A DNA stretch of 64,000 nucleotides from Nannocystis exedens. Lineage in GTDB: Bacteria; Myxococcota_A; Polyangia; Nannocystales; Nannocystaceae. The stretch is taken from the NCBI RefSeq assembly GCF_002343915.1, contig NZ_NETK01000001.1:4536001-4600000 (forward strand), in the 5' to 3' direction. Shown here piece after piece: positions 57,201 to 64,000 of this stretch. Each line of letters opens with the position of its first letter. Position 1 is the stretch's first letter. Position numbers and translations under genes: made by a program. The notes under the pieces were generated by a model. That model searched no databases and was not told where the DNA came from. It was given only the letters and a program-made list of their open reading frames with translations.

Positions 57201-57783
57201 GTGGCGCTTCGGCGAGCTCGCGCCCGGCCTCTACGCCGCGCTCCGCGGCCTCGAGCGTTGTGTCGTCAATTCCCAGGTCGGCAAGCACCTCGTCTTCGAC
57301 CTCGCCCCCACCGACTATGTCTATAGTCATACCACCTACGTCTACGCCAGCCCGGCCCCGCTCAGCCTGTTCGCGGTGTTGCAGTCGCGGGTCCACGAGG
57401 TCTGGGCGCGTCGCCTCGCCTCGTCGATGAAGACCGACCTGCGCTACTCGATCGCCGACTGCTTCAACCCCTTCCCGTTCCCCGGCGCCGGCCCGCGCGT
57501 CGAAGCTCCCGCGCTCGCCTCCCTGGCCCGGCGCCTGCTCGCCGCCCGGGCCGCCGCTCCGGGCTCGCTGACCGGCCTCTACAACGCCCTCCTCGGCCCG
57601 CGCCGCGACCCGCGGCTCGACGAGCTGCGGGCCGTCCACGACCTCCTCGACCGCGCCGTCCTCGACGCCTACGCCTGGAGCGACCTGCGCCTGCCCCCCT
57701 GGCCGCAGCCGCTGGCGGGCGAGCCCGTCGCCGCCGAGCTGTTCGACCGCCTCCTCGCCGCCAACGCCGCCGCGGCGCGGTGA
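54217..57783 (+). CDS. Orphan N6-adenine DNA methyltransferase (Eco57I/TaqI-like) with minisatellite insert
   Basis: 1188 residues. The catalytic part has RRAGAHYTPRHLADTVVRAAL, SAM motif DPAMGCGAFLLAV near 424 and the adenine-methylase motif NPPFLGGS near 615. The C-terminal part (about 890-1150) looks like a TaqI-type target-recognition domain (GSKVYGQGFLLT, FPYLGGDDINH, FVINFGACS, CVVNSQVGKHLVFD). Residues about 90-240 are Pro-rich repeats of 24 residues, and 740-840 is a second disordered linker; both are built around the dispersed palindrome. No nuclease motif and no restriction, DISARM or BREX partner gene is near. Function as host modification or anti-phage component remains open. Either linker could be dispensable. 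Confidence 0.85.
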   Translation: MTPPRALLEQIAAALDAALAAPSPELVRAAAQDGAAAHAELLARALLAVPPERFFEPVPSDLSCATHAGPRSAPPESAGARDPPAPSDLPLRPSWPTAPGPAPPALAPALLDLSLRPSWTPAPGPDPPALAPAPLDLSLRPSRTPAPGPDPPALAPAPLDLSLRPSRTPAPGPDPPALAPAPLDLSLRPSRTPAPGPDPPALAPAPLDLSLRPSRTPAPGPDPPALDLSLRPSALHPLPGPDPPAPARGPPVAPVRPPGSSDIAPSPEPAPLPIEALGEVYAALAGRRLVRLGANAFPLRDLQGRTTWIALPELLAVPDASRAHHLRGLGLSRDAARRCARELAGVRDEAVARAVLARARGDPPATAGAGDLVFQPCPDRRRAGAHYTPRHLADTVVRAALRPLLAALGPAPTAEALLRLKICDPAMGCGAFLLAVARCLAVHLVAAWERAGDLPPEPHRLARRLVVERCVFGVDADPFAVALARRSLWLLFGTGEPPAEFLAGALRHGDALLGLDLAGLRAFHWKPAPAEPAIAAAVARDPELAARLGDLVVGAFLSQRTDRAREHERRRRLLAVLAALAAGRDLPEFPLPAPLAPPLHWPLAFPHAFDAFVGNPPFLGGSQISGAFGEPYLAWLLALHRGAHGNADLCAHFLRRVDGLLAAAGTIGFIATNTIGQGDTRSTGLQALLARGHVLHDVTRDLPWPETAAVTVAIVHLARGSAAAAAAPYLLREPISPQARDLSPEPSQPAGALIDLSHRPSAPPTSGRPDLAVGAHDLASGSSHAPLPAAAAPSPDLSHRPLGPATSDRPVPFEPNPGASARSGPARSPTDLSLGTSLKDLRLTGDVSAPPRALPLVHDPFGERPEALAPTHRTRVVTGLTSHLHAGRERPDPRPLAANRRIAFAGSKVYGQGFLLTAAERAELVARDPRNGARIFPYLGGDDINHAGGPRRFVINFGACSLAEAEAYPDLLALVRERVKPERDRNPREFRRRHWWRFGELAPGLYAALRGLERCVVNSQVGKHLVFDLAPTDYVYSHTTYVYASPAPLSLFAVLQSRVHEVWARRLASSMKTDLRYSIADCFNPFPFPGAGPRVEAPALASLARRLLAARAAAPGSLTGLYNALLGPRRDPRLDELRAVHDLLDRAVLDAYAWSDLRLPPWPQPLAGEPVAAELFDRLLAANAAAAR
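54480..54920. repeat. 72-bp minisatellite carrying a palindrome half in each unit
   Basis: Units start CTGGACCTGTCCCTTCGACC at 54547, 54619, 54691, 54763 and 54835 (exact 72-base period) and at 54892 (57 bases later). A diverged unit precedes from 54480. Each encodes 24 residues beginning LDLSLRPS and continuing with Pro/Ala. Units 2-4 are nearly identical, so expansion is recent. Two further palindrome copies lie just upstream (54385-54415). Confidence 0.92.
55885..55900. repeat. Perfect palindrome copy (CTGTCC-CAGC-GGACAG) in the methyltransferase gene
   Basis: Six-base arms. Encodes LSQRTD between catalytic motifs, in a helical region (FLSQRTDRAREHERRRRL). A degenerate half copy lies at 55691-55703. 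Confidence 0.75.
56438..56725. repeat. Four palindrome copies in the second methyltransferase linker
   Basis: 56438-56455 (ACCTGTCCCCGGAGCCAT), 56480-56497 (ACCTGTCCCATCGACCAT), 56603-56620 (ACCTGTCCCATCGGCCAC) and 56708-56725 (ACCTGTCCCTCGGGACAT, perfect core). All are read in the same frame as DLSPEPS, DLSHRPS, DLSHRPL and DLSLGTS. Confidence 0.8.
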
Positions 57784-57835
57784 CTCGCGCGACCGCGCGT
57801 CACGGTTCGGCGCCGGACGAGCGAGCTGTCCTCCT

Positions 57836-57865
57836 CGACATGTCCAGAAGGACAGTCACTGCCCA
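57836..57865. repeat. Compound palindrome between convergent genes
   Basis: CTGTCC (57836-57841) pairs with GGACAG (57860-57865); the interior contains a further GACATGTCC half. It lies between the methyltransferase stop and the phosphoesterase stop and may end both transcripts. Confidence 0.6.
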
Positions 57866-57879
57866 CCCGCCGGGGGAGC

Positions 57880-58632
57880 TCACGCCTCCGCGCCGGGCAG
57901 CTCGATCAGCCGGAAGTGCGGCCCGTCGGGGTGGAGGCGGCGCAAGAGCGGCAGCGCCACGTTGTACACCGGCACCCCGTTGCTCAAGAGCCCCTCGGGG
58001 TAGCCCTTGTGCGCGTGGCCGTGGATCACCGCCGACACCGGGTAGCGCACCAGCGGCTCCTCGAGGCGGCTGGAGCCGAGGAACGGGAAGATCTCGAGCG
58101 GCTCGCCCTCGACGGTCGCGCGGATCGGCGAGTAGTGCAGCAGCGCCAGGCGCTGGGGCGTGCGCAGGCGGGCCAGCGCCGACTCGAGCTTGAGCGCCTC
58201 GTCGAGGGTCTCGCGGACGAACGCCTTGGTGCCGGCCTCGCCCCACGGGCCGAGGGAGTAGCGGCCGAACCCGCCGCAGAAGCCCTTGATCCCGGCGATC
58301 CCGACCCCGCAGACCTCGACCGACTCGCCGTCGAGCACCGTCACCCCGCCGGTGGTGAGGATCTCCGTCACCTCCGTCTGGTGACCGGACTCGAAGTCGT
58401 GGTTGCCGAGCACCGCCACGACCGGCGTGCGCACCCCTTGGAGCTCGCGGGCCAGCACGTGGGCCTCCTCGGGCAGGCCGTAGTCGGTCAGGTCGCCGCA
58501 CATCACCAGCACGTCGGCGGCCTGGGCCGCCTGTTGCAGCAGCGGCGCGAGGGCGCCTTGGGAGTGTTTGGTGCAGTGGAGGTCGCTGACCGCCGCGATG
58601 CGGATGTTCGTAACCTTCGTCCCGTCGGTCAT
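57880..58632 (-). CDS. Calcineurin-like metallophosphoesterase
   Basis: 250 residues. All five metallophosphoesterase motifs are seen: AAVSDLHCTKH, VMCGDLTDYG, VLGNHDFESG, LLHYSPI and VIHGHAHKG. It uses two metal ions to hydrolyse a phosphoester; substrate unknown. The start lies 3 bases after the nucleotidyltransferase stop, so they form one unit. Confidence 0.9.
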   Translation of the reverse strand: MTDGTKVTNIRIAAVSDLHCTKHSQGALAPLLQQAAQAADVLVMCGDLTDYGLPEEAHVLARELQGVRTPVVAVLGNHDFESGHQTEVTEILTTGGVTVLDGESVEVCGVGIAGIKGFCGGFGRYSLGPWGEAGTKAFVRETLDEALKLESALARLRTPQRLALLHYSPIRATVEGEPLEIFPFLGSSRLEEPLVRYPVSAVIHGHAHKGYPEGLLSNGVPVYNVALPLLRRLHPDGPHFRLIELPGAEA

Positions 58633-58635
58633 CCG

Positions 58636-59418
58636 TCACCTGCCGTGCTTGTCGATCGCGGCCGTCCAGTGAGCGATGTCTTCGCGCGACATCCAGCGCT
58701 CTTCGAGCCGCGCATCGGCCAGCTCCCAGCGGTCGATGTCGGTGAGGTATTGCTGCCTCGAGAGCAATGTCCCTTTGCACATGCTCTTTTGGGCATATTT
58801 GTCGCGGCGCAGGCGCTCGAGCAGGTGGGTCATCACCGGGCCGGGGATCTTGCCCTGCTCGCCGGGGTAGATGAAGCCGAACAGGATCAGGTGCGACAGC
58901 AGCACGCGGAAGTGGTCGCCGAAGCGGCGGACCAGGCGGGACCAGTCGAGCGCGTCGGCGCAGGCGCGGAGCACGTGGGCGACGTCGGCGCCGTCGAAGC
59001 GCTCGCGCTCCATGATGAACGCCTTGCTCCACACCATCTCCTCCGGCGGGACCAGCAGCACCTCCTGGTCGAGCACCACGTCGCGGCGGGCGTGCTGGAA
59101 CCACCCCGCATCGACGCGCGCGACGGCGTTGCCGGAGCTGAAGATGACGTCGACGAAGTCCTCGCCGCAGTGGGCCTTGCCGAGCCAGTGCGGGAACGTC
59201 AGGTCGCAGGTGTAGCCCTCGGCGGCCAGCACCTCGAGCGTGCGCACGGCGTCCTCGGGCAGCACGAAGATGTCGAGGTCCTTGGTGTGGCGCTCGATGC
59301 CGGTGTAGCGGGCGAAGGCGTAGGCGCCGCCGACCATGAATGGCACCTGCGCCGCCGTCAGCGCCGTCATCGTGCGGACGTAGAAATTCCGGGCTTGCGG
59401 GTCCACGAGGTCGGTCAA
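58636..59418 (-). CDS. Nucleotidyltransferase-fold protein
   Basis: 260 residues. The start is a TTG at 59418 with GGAGG 7 nt upstream. The fold marks are VGGAYAFARYTGIERHTKDLDIFV (G-G then D-x-D) and later DFVDVIF. This fits the uncharacterised nucleotidyltransferase group near AbiEii or KNTase families. It is not an AbiE system, since no AbiEi antitoxin is next to it. Coupled by 3 bases to the phosphoesterase, so a nucleotide-transfer and phosphate-removal pair is possible. A palindrome copy is translated as KSMCKGTLLSR. Confidence 0.8.
   Translation of the reverse strand: MTDLVDPQARNFYVRTMTALTAAQVPFMVGGAYAFARYTGIERHTKDLDIFVLPEDAVRTLEVLAAEGYTCDLTFPHWLGKAHCGEDFVDVIFSSGNAVARVDAGWFQHARRDVVLDQEVLLVPPEEMVWSKAFIMERERFDGADVAHVLRACADALDWSRLVRRFGDHFRVLLSHLILFGFIYPGEQGKIPGPVMTHLLERLRRDKYAQKSMCKGTLLSRQQYLTDIDRWELADARLEERWMSREDIAHWTAAIDKHGR
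58762..58786. repeat. Imperfect palindrome inside the nucleotidyltransferase gene
   Basis: GAGCA and TGCTC outer arms with ATGTCC/GCACAT inner arms around CTTT. Lies in the C-terminal part of the gene, in frame. Confidence 0.5.
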
Positions 59419-59590
59419 GGGCCCCCCTCCGTCATGGGTTCTGGAGTCTGAGCACCGCTCCGCGACGCGTCGAAGCGGCGTCCGCGGCGCTGCCGCAAAG
59501 TGTGCTTTGCGTCAACTTCAGCGGTCGCCGGCTCGATCGGCGGCGAACCCGCACGGGTTTCGGCGCGGCAGGCGGCGGGCCGCGGAGGCC

Positions 59591-61111
<1,521 letters not shown>

Positions 61112-61726
61112 AAGAGAATTCGGGTCCGCGGCGCCATCGCGCGTCCGCTCACGCGAAATTCGGCCCGCCATCGCCTCCGCCGGGCCCTGTCGCCGGCGGG
61201 AGCACGCGCCCGCGCGGGCCCCCTCGGGCCGCACCTGCCCGGCGTGACCGCGCCGTCACCGGCCTCTGGACGCGCCCGGCGGCGCGACTCGCACCAGGGA
61301 GATCGCCGCCGCCACCCCCCGCCGGCAGACTCTTGCCTGCGGTCACGCCGGATGCCGCGCCGCGTCCCCGCCCGCGCGTGTCCCCGCGCCTCGCCCCGGC
61401 GAGGCGCCGCTCCCTGCGGCACGGCTGAGCTCGGTACCCTCGAAGGCCTGTCCGACCTGTCTCTTCGGACATTATGTCATCACACCCCTGGCTACACTCT
61501 ACATTCGACTCTGTATTGCGTGCAGCAGCCGTAAGGACCGAATCAACAGAGTTTGTGCTCAGCACATTTGCCGCGTCCACGATCGCCCCCCGCATCGTCG
61601 CCCGCAGGCCCCAGGCAAGCCCTGCGCCCGCTTTTCGGCGCTCGAAACCATCGTTCCTCGCGATCGCCCATTGACGCGCCCACTTGTATACGCCCCGGGC
61701 CGGGCCTATCCTCGCCCGCGACCGGC
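61112..61726. other. Intergenic region with palindromes
   Basis: About 600 bases between divergent kinase and histidine-kinase-remnant genes, with no supported gene. A one-mismatch palindrome copy ACCTGTCTCTTCGGACAT lies at 61455-61472. TGTGCT-C-AGCACA, a perfect 13-base palindrome, lies at 61554-61566, and ACTCTGT/ACAGAGT arms at 61508 and 61546. The stretch 61470-61570 is AT-richer than its flanks, as expected for a control region. Confidence 0.5.
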
Positions 61727-61993
61727 ATGGACAAATCGATGCTGACGCTGCGCCGGCTGCTGGCGGCCCACGACGAGGCCATCATCGAGGCCGGGACCGC
61801 GTGGGTGCGGGATGCGGCCGCGGTCGACCTCGCGGAGCAACCGCTGGCCGAGACGCGAGCCGCCTTCCTCACCGCCCAGCACATCGTCCACAACCTCGTC
61901 ACCGACCTGCTGGGCGGCACGATCCGCGCCGAGTCCGCGCCCGGGCGCGGCGCTCGCTTCACGATCCGCTTCCCCGCCGACCCCGGAGCATGA
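61727..61993 (+). CDS. Chimeric remnant ending in a histidine-kinase ATPase tail
   Basis: 88 residues from the ATG at 61727. Residues 1-47 (MLTLRRLLAAHDEAIIEAGTA...) look like the start of a helical sensory domain, such as the RsbR-type N-terminal domain. Residues from about 52 are the extreme C-terminus of a histidine kinase ATPase (IVHNLVTDLLGGTIRAESAP, ARFTIRFP). The His box and ATP-binding core are missing, so it cannot be a kinase. A 44-base stretch is the same, but for one base, as the end of the next gene. Its stop overlaps that gene's start (ATGA), so it may still be translated. Confidence 0.65.
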   Translation: MDKSMLTLRRLLAAHDEAIIEAGTAWVRDAAAVDLAEQPLAETRAAFLTAQHIVHNLVTDLLGGTIRAESAPGRGARFTIRFPADPGA

Positions 61994-63522
61994 CCCCACC
62001 CGACACCCACACCCGCGCGCCGCGGGCCGCCTCCACCTCGGCCGTCCCGCACCTCGGTCGGCTCGAGCTCGACCCGCGGCTGGTCGTCCGCAGCTTCGAC
62101 GCCGGCTTCGCCGCCCTCGCGGGCGAGCGCGCCGACGAGGTCCTCGGGCGCCCGCTCGACGCCCTCTTCAGCGTCCGCGACCGCCGCGGGATCCTCCGCT
62201 TCGACGAGCTCATCAGCCACAGCAACGCCGACCACATCGACCTCGACATCCACCTCCGCCTCGGCGCCCGCGAGCTCCTCACTCGCCTGCTGCTCACGCG
62301 CACCGACACCGGCTGGCTCGCCTTCATCGAGGACCTCGGCGGCGCCGGCAACCTCGTGTCCGAGCTGGCCCAGAGCCGCGAGCTGTGGCGCGAGGTCGTG
62401 CATCAATCGGCCGAGGGTGTCGCCGTCCTCGGCGGCGACGGCAAGCTGCTCGAGCACAACCCCGCCTTCTTCCGCCTGCTCGACCTCCGCTCGACCCGCA
62501 ACATCCCGCTGAGCGAGGAGGCCGTGCGCGGCGCGGCGCTGGTCGACCTGCTGATCGACGACTCGCTGAGCCCCCTGCGCGACCACCTCGCCGGCCGCGC
62601 CCCGCTCGGCCGCGAATTGCAGCACCGCGGCCGCTGGCTCGAGTTCGCCGCGCGCCCGCTGGCCTTGCCGCGGCAGCGGTTCGCCGGCGTGTGGCTGTCG
62701 CTGCGCGACATCACCGAGCGGCGCCGGGCCGAGCGCCTGCGGGCCGCCCTCGACCTCGCCCGCGAGGAGCTCCTGCGCAAGGAGAAGCTCGCCGCGCTCG
62801 GCGGGCTCGTCGACGGCATCGCCCACGAGATCGGCAACCCGCTCGGCGTCGCCGTCACCGCCGCCAACCTCGCCCACGACCAGCTGCACGAGCTGCGGGC
62901 CTCGTTCGAGGCCGGCATCCTGCGCCAGCGCGACATGCGGCACCACCTGCAGCAGGCGCTCGCCGCCGCCGACATCGCGCTCGTGAACCTGCGCCGCGCC
63001 GCCGCTCTGGTCGCCGGGGTCAAGCAAATCGCCGTCGACAGCTCCGAAAAAGTCCGTCAGGACATGTCCGTCGGGACATATGTCGGCGCCGTGGTCGCCA
63101 GCCTGAGCCCGCTGACCTCCGGCACCCCGCACCGGGTCGGTGTCGACGTCCGCGCCGACCCGGTCGTCTCGGTGTTCCCGGCCGCGCTGGCGCAGATCGT
63201 CACCAACCTGGTCCACAACGCCCTGACGCACGCCTTCCCGGCGGGGCGGCCCGGCCGCGTGGTCGTGTGGGTCGATCGAGTGGCGGGCGAGCAGGTCGAG
63301 ATCGGCTGCCGCGACGACGGCGTCGGCATGACCGCCGGCACGCTGCCGCGGATCTTCGAGCCCTTCTTCACCACTGCCCGCGACCAGGGCAGCGGCCTCG
63401 GGCTCTACATCGTCCACAACCTCGTCACCGACCTGCTGCGCGGCACGATCGTCGCACGCGCCGCCCCCGAGCGCGGCGCCACCTTCATCGTCCGCTTCCC
63501 CGCGCGCCCAGGAGACCTGTGA
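61990..63522 (+). CDS. PAS-containing histidine kinase, soluble
   Basis: 510 residues. Two PAS-like regions (about 15-115: LELDPRLVVRSFDAGFAALAG; and about 130-250: SAEGVAVLGGDGKLLEHNPAF to SLRDITERRRAERL) precede a NtrB/ZraS-like kinase core: KLAALGGLVDGIAHEIGNPLGV with the phospho-acceptor His, N box QIVTNLVHNALTHAF, CRDDGVGM and QGSGLGLYIVHNL. No membrane segment, so cytosolic. A perfect palindrome copy (63064-63079) is translated as RQDMSVGTYV between the His box and the N box. No response regulator follows intact. Confidence 0.88.
   Translation: MTPPDTHTRAPRAASTSAVPHLGRLELDPRLVVRSFDAGFAALAGERADEVLGRPLDALFSVRDRRGILRFDELISHSNADHIDLDIHLRLGARELLTRLLLTRTDTGWLAFIEDLGGAGNLVSELAQSRELWREVVHQSAEGVAVLGGDGKLLEHNPAFFRLLDLRSTRNIPLSEEAVRGAALVDLLIDDSLSPLRDHLAGRAPLGRELQHRGRWLEFAARPLALPRQRFAGVWLSLRDITERRRAERLRAALDLAREELLRKEKLAALGGLVDGIAHEIGNPLGVAVTAANLAHDQLHELRASFEAGILRQRDMRHHLQQALAAADIALVNLRRAAALVAGVKQIAVDSSEKVRQDMSVGTYVGAVVASLSPLTSGTPHRVGVDVRADPVVSVFPAALAQIVTNLVHNALTHAFPAGRPGRVVVWVDRVAGEQVEIGCRDDGVGMTAGTLPRIFEPFFTTARDQGSGLGLYIVHNLVTDLLRGTIVARAAPERGATFIVRFPARPGDL
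63064..63079. repeat. Perfect palindrome copy inside the histidine kinase gene
   Basis: ATGTCC-GTCG-GGACAT, flanked by GAC and ATGTC so that GACATATGTC partly extends the symmetry. Located at about residue 358, between the dimerisation helix and the ATPase domain. Confidence 0.78.
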
Positions 63523-63741
63523 GCCCTCGGCCCGACGACGGCTCCGCGGCCCCGCGCGACGCCGTCGTCTTCGCGCCTGAAGACCATGCCCCCTCCGCAC
63601 GACGACCGGCTCCGCTGCCCGCGCGACCCCTCGTCCCTCCCCCGCACCTCGCCGTCGTCCCCGCCCTCGCGCTCTGAAGACCCGCGCGACCGCCCTCGCC
63701 GTGCTACGCGAGGGCTGCCGCCGCCACCGCGCCGCCGTCTC
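63523..63741 (+). other. Short gap, possible decayed frame
   Basis: A GTG overlapping the kinase stop opens a 52-residue Pro/Arg/Ala frame (SPRPDDGSAAPRDAVVFAPEDH...) ending at 63677. It is where a response regulator might be expected, but it has no receiver motifs. I do not support it as a gene. Confidence 0.25.
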
Positions 63742-64000
63742 ATGATCTTCGACGCCCACCTCCACATCATCGACCCGCGCTTCCCGCTGGTCCAAAACCA
63801 CGGCTGGCTGCCCGCGCCCTTCGATGTCTCCGAGTACATGTCCCATGCGACAGCACTCGGCATCGGCGGCGGCGCCGTCGTCTCGGGCTCGTTCCAGGCG
63901 TTCGACCAGTCGTACCTCGAGGACGCGCTGGCCCGCCTCGGCCCGACCTACGTCGGCGTCACCCAGCTCCCGGCCGACGTCGCCGACGCCGAGGTCTTGC
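63742..64000 (+). CDS. Amidohydrolase-family protein, 3' end outside window
   Basis: The frame is open from the ATG at 63742 to the window edge (86 codons). It begins MIFDAHLHIIDPRFPLVQN, with the HxH metal motif of TIM-barrel amidohydrolases of the COG3618-like group, then VVSGSFQAFDQSYLEDAL and YVGVTQLPADVADAE. Such enzymes hydrolyse lactones or amides; the substrate is not known. A palindrome-like DVSEYMSHAT stretch (ATGTCTCCGAGTACATG, then ACATGTCCCATGCGACAG) lies in the N-terminal part. Confidence 0.8.
   Translation, partial: MIFDAHLHIIDPRFPLVQNHGWLPAPFDVSEYMSHATALGIGGGAVVSGSFQAFDQSYLEDALARLGPTYVGVTQLPADVADAEVL

Noticed and set aside
54217..57783. BREX PglX or DISARM methyltransferase
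   Set aside because: None of the partner genes (pglZ, brxC, drmA, drmB, drmC) is in the surrounding sequence.
58636..59418. AbiE-type toxin-antitoxin
   Set aside because: No AbiEi-like winged-helix antitoxin is adjacent; the neighbour is a phosphoesterase.
63519..63677. Small gene overlapping the histidine-kinase stop codon
   Set aside because: Pro/Arg/Ala-rich translation with no receiver or other domain features.

Overview
The window is very GC-rich DNA packed with genes on both strands. It looks like a myxobacterium of the Nannocystis/Plesiocystis type (Myxococcota). The reasons are lipoproteins with long Thr/Ser/Gly linkers, an SBBP beta-propeller lipoprotein, an ADYC lipoprotein, an IgGFc-binding-like lipoprotein, a subtilase with MopE-like Cys/Asp repeats and a MYXO-CTERM-like tail, Hanks-type kinases with TPRs, orphan histidine kinases, orphan PAS-STAS proteins and a Ku/LigD pair. 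The taxonomic call is inference from gene content. No rRNA, tRNA, prophage, transposase or CRISPR array was seen.

Layout. 0-6 kb: a truncated secreted protein, a HipA-like kinase/DUF3037 pair, a ferredoxin divergent from a sigma-54 activator with two tandem 16-bp operators between them, and a protein made of seven ribosomal L7/L12 C-terminal-like domains. 6-13.5 kb (minus strand): ADYC lipoprotein followed by two tandem paralogous kinase-TPR genes; the second has lost its stop codon. 13.7-25 kb: histidine kinase, SBBP lipoprotein, PAS-STAS protein, subtilase plus lipoprotein, SDR plus OYE-family enzyme, and a family-X DNA polymerase whose PHP exonuclease residues are missing. 25.6-36.5 kb: winged-helix regulator, decayed HEAT-repeat gene, two surface lipoproteins, a GNAT/sirtuin pair, a second PAS-STAS protein and an adenylation-carrier-reductase enzyme. 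36.6-51.5 kb: dihydroorotase, acyl-CoA-dehydrogenase-like flavoprotein, a large TPR protein, a PI-PLC lipoprotein, Ku and LigD, a PHA-granule-type protein, FabV, an RlmI-like methyltransferase and an FKBP. 52.4-64 kb: a lipoprotein, DUF3817, a large orphan adenine methyltransferase with an internal minisatellite, a nucleotidyltransferase/phosphoesterase pair, a third kinase, a truncated then a complete histidine kinase, and a truncated amidohydrolase.

The most striking non-gene signal is a short interspersed palindrome with core TGTCC-N4-GGACA, often extended to ACCTGTCC-N4-GGACAT. I count eight perfect cores and about 25 to 30 diverged copies. They lie between genes, where some form terminators, and inside genes, where they are translated in frame, mostly in disordered linkers. 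Two places carry expanded versions: a 72-bp minisatellite in the methyltransferase and a roughly 78-bp tandem array near 49.5 kb. This resembles the Rickettsia palindromic elements or REP sequences in behaviour, but I do not recognise the sequence as a described family.

Functionally the window is mostly signalling and cell-surface genes with scattered housekeeping functions (pyrimidine synthesis, rRNA methylation, enoyl reduction, NHEJ). Few multi-gene pathways are visible. The clear transcription units are HipA-like/DUF3037, ADYC/kinase/kinase, subtilase/lipoprotein, OYE/SDR, sirtuin/GNAT, Ku/LigD, nucleotidyltransferase/phosphoesterase, and HK remnant/HK.
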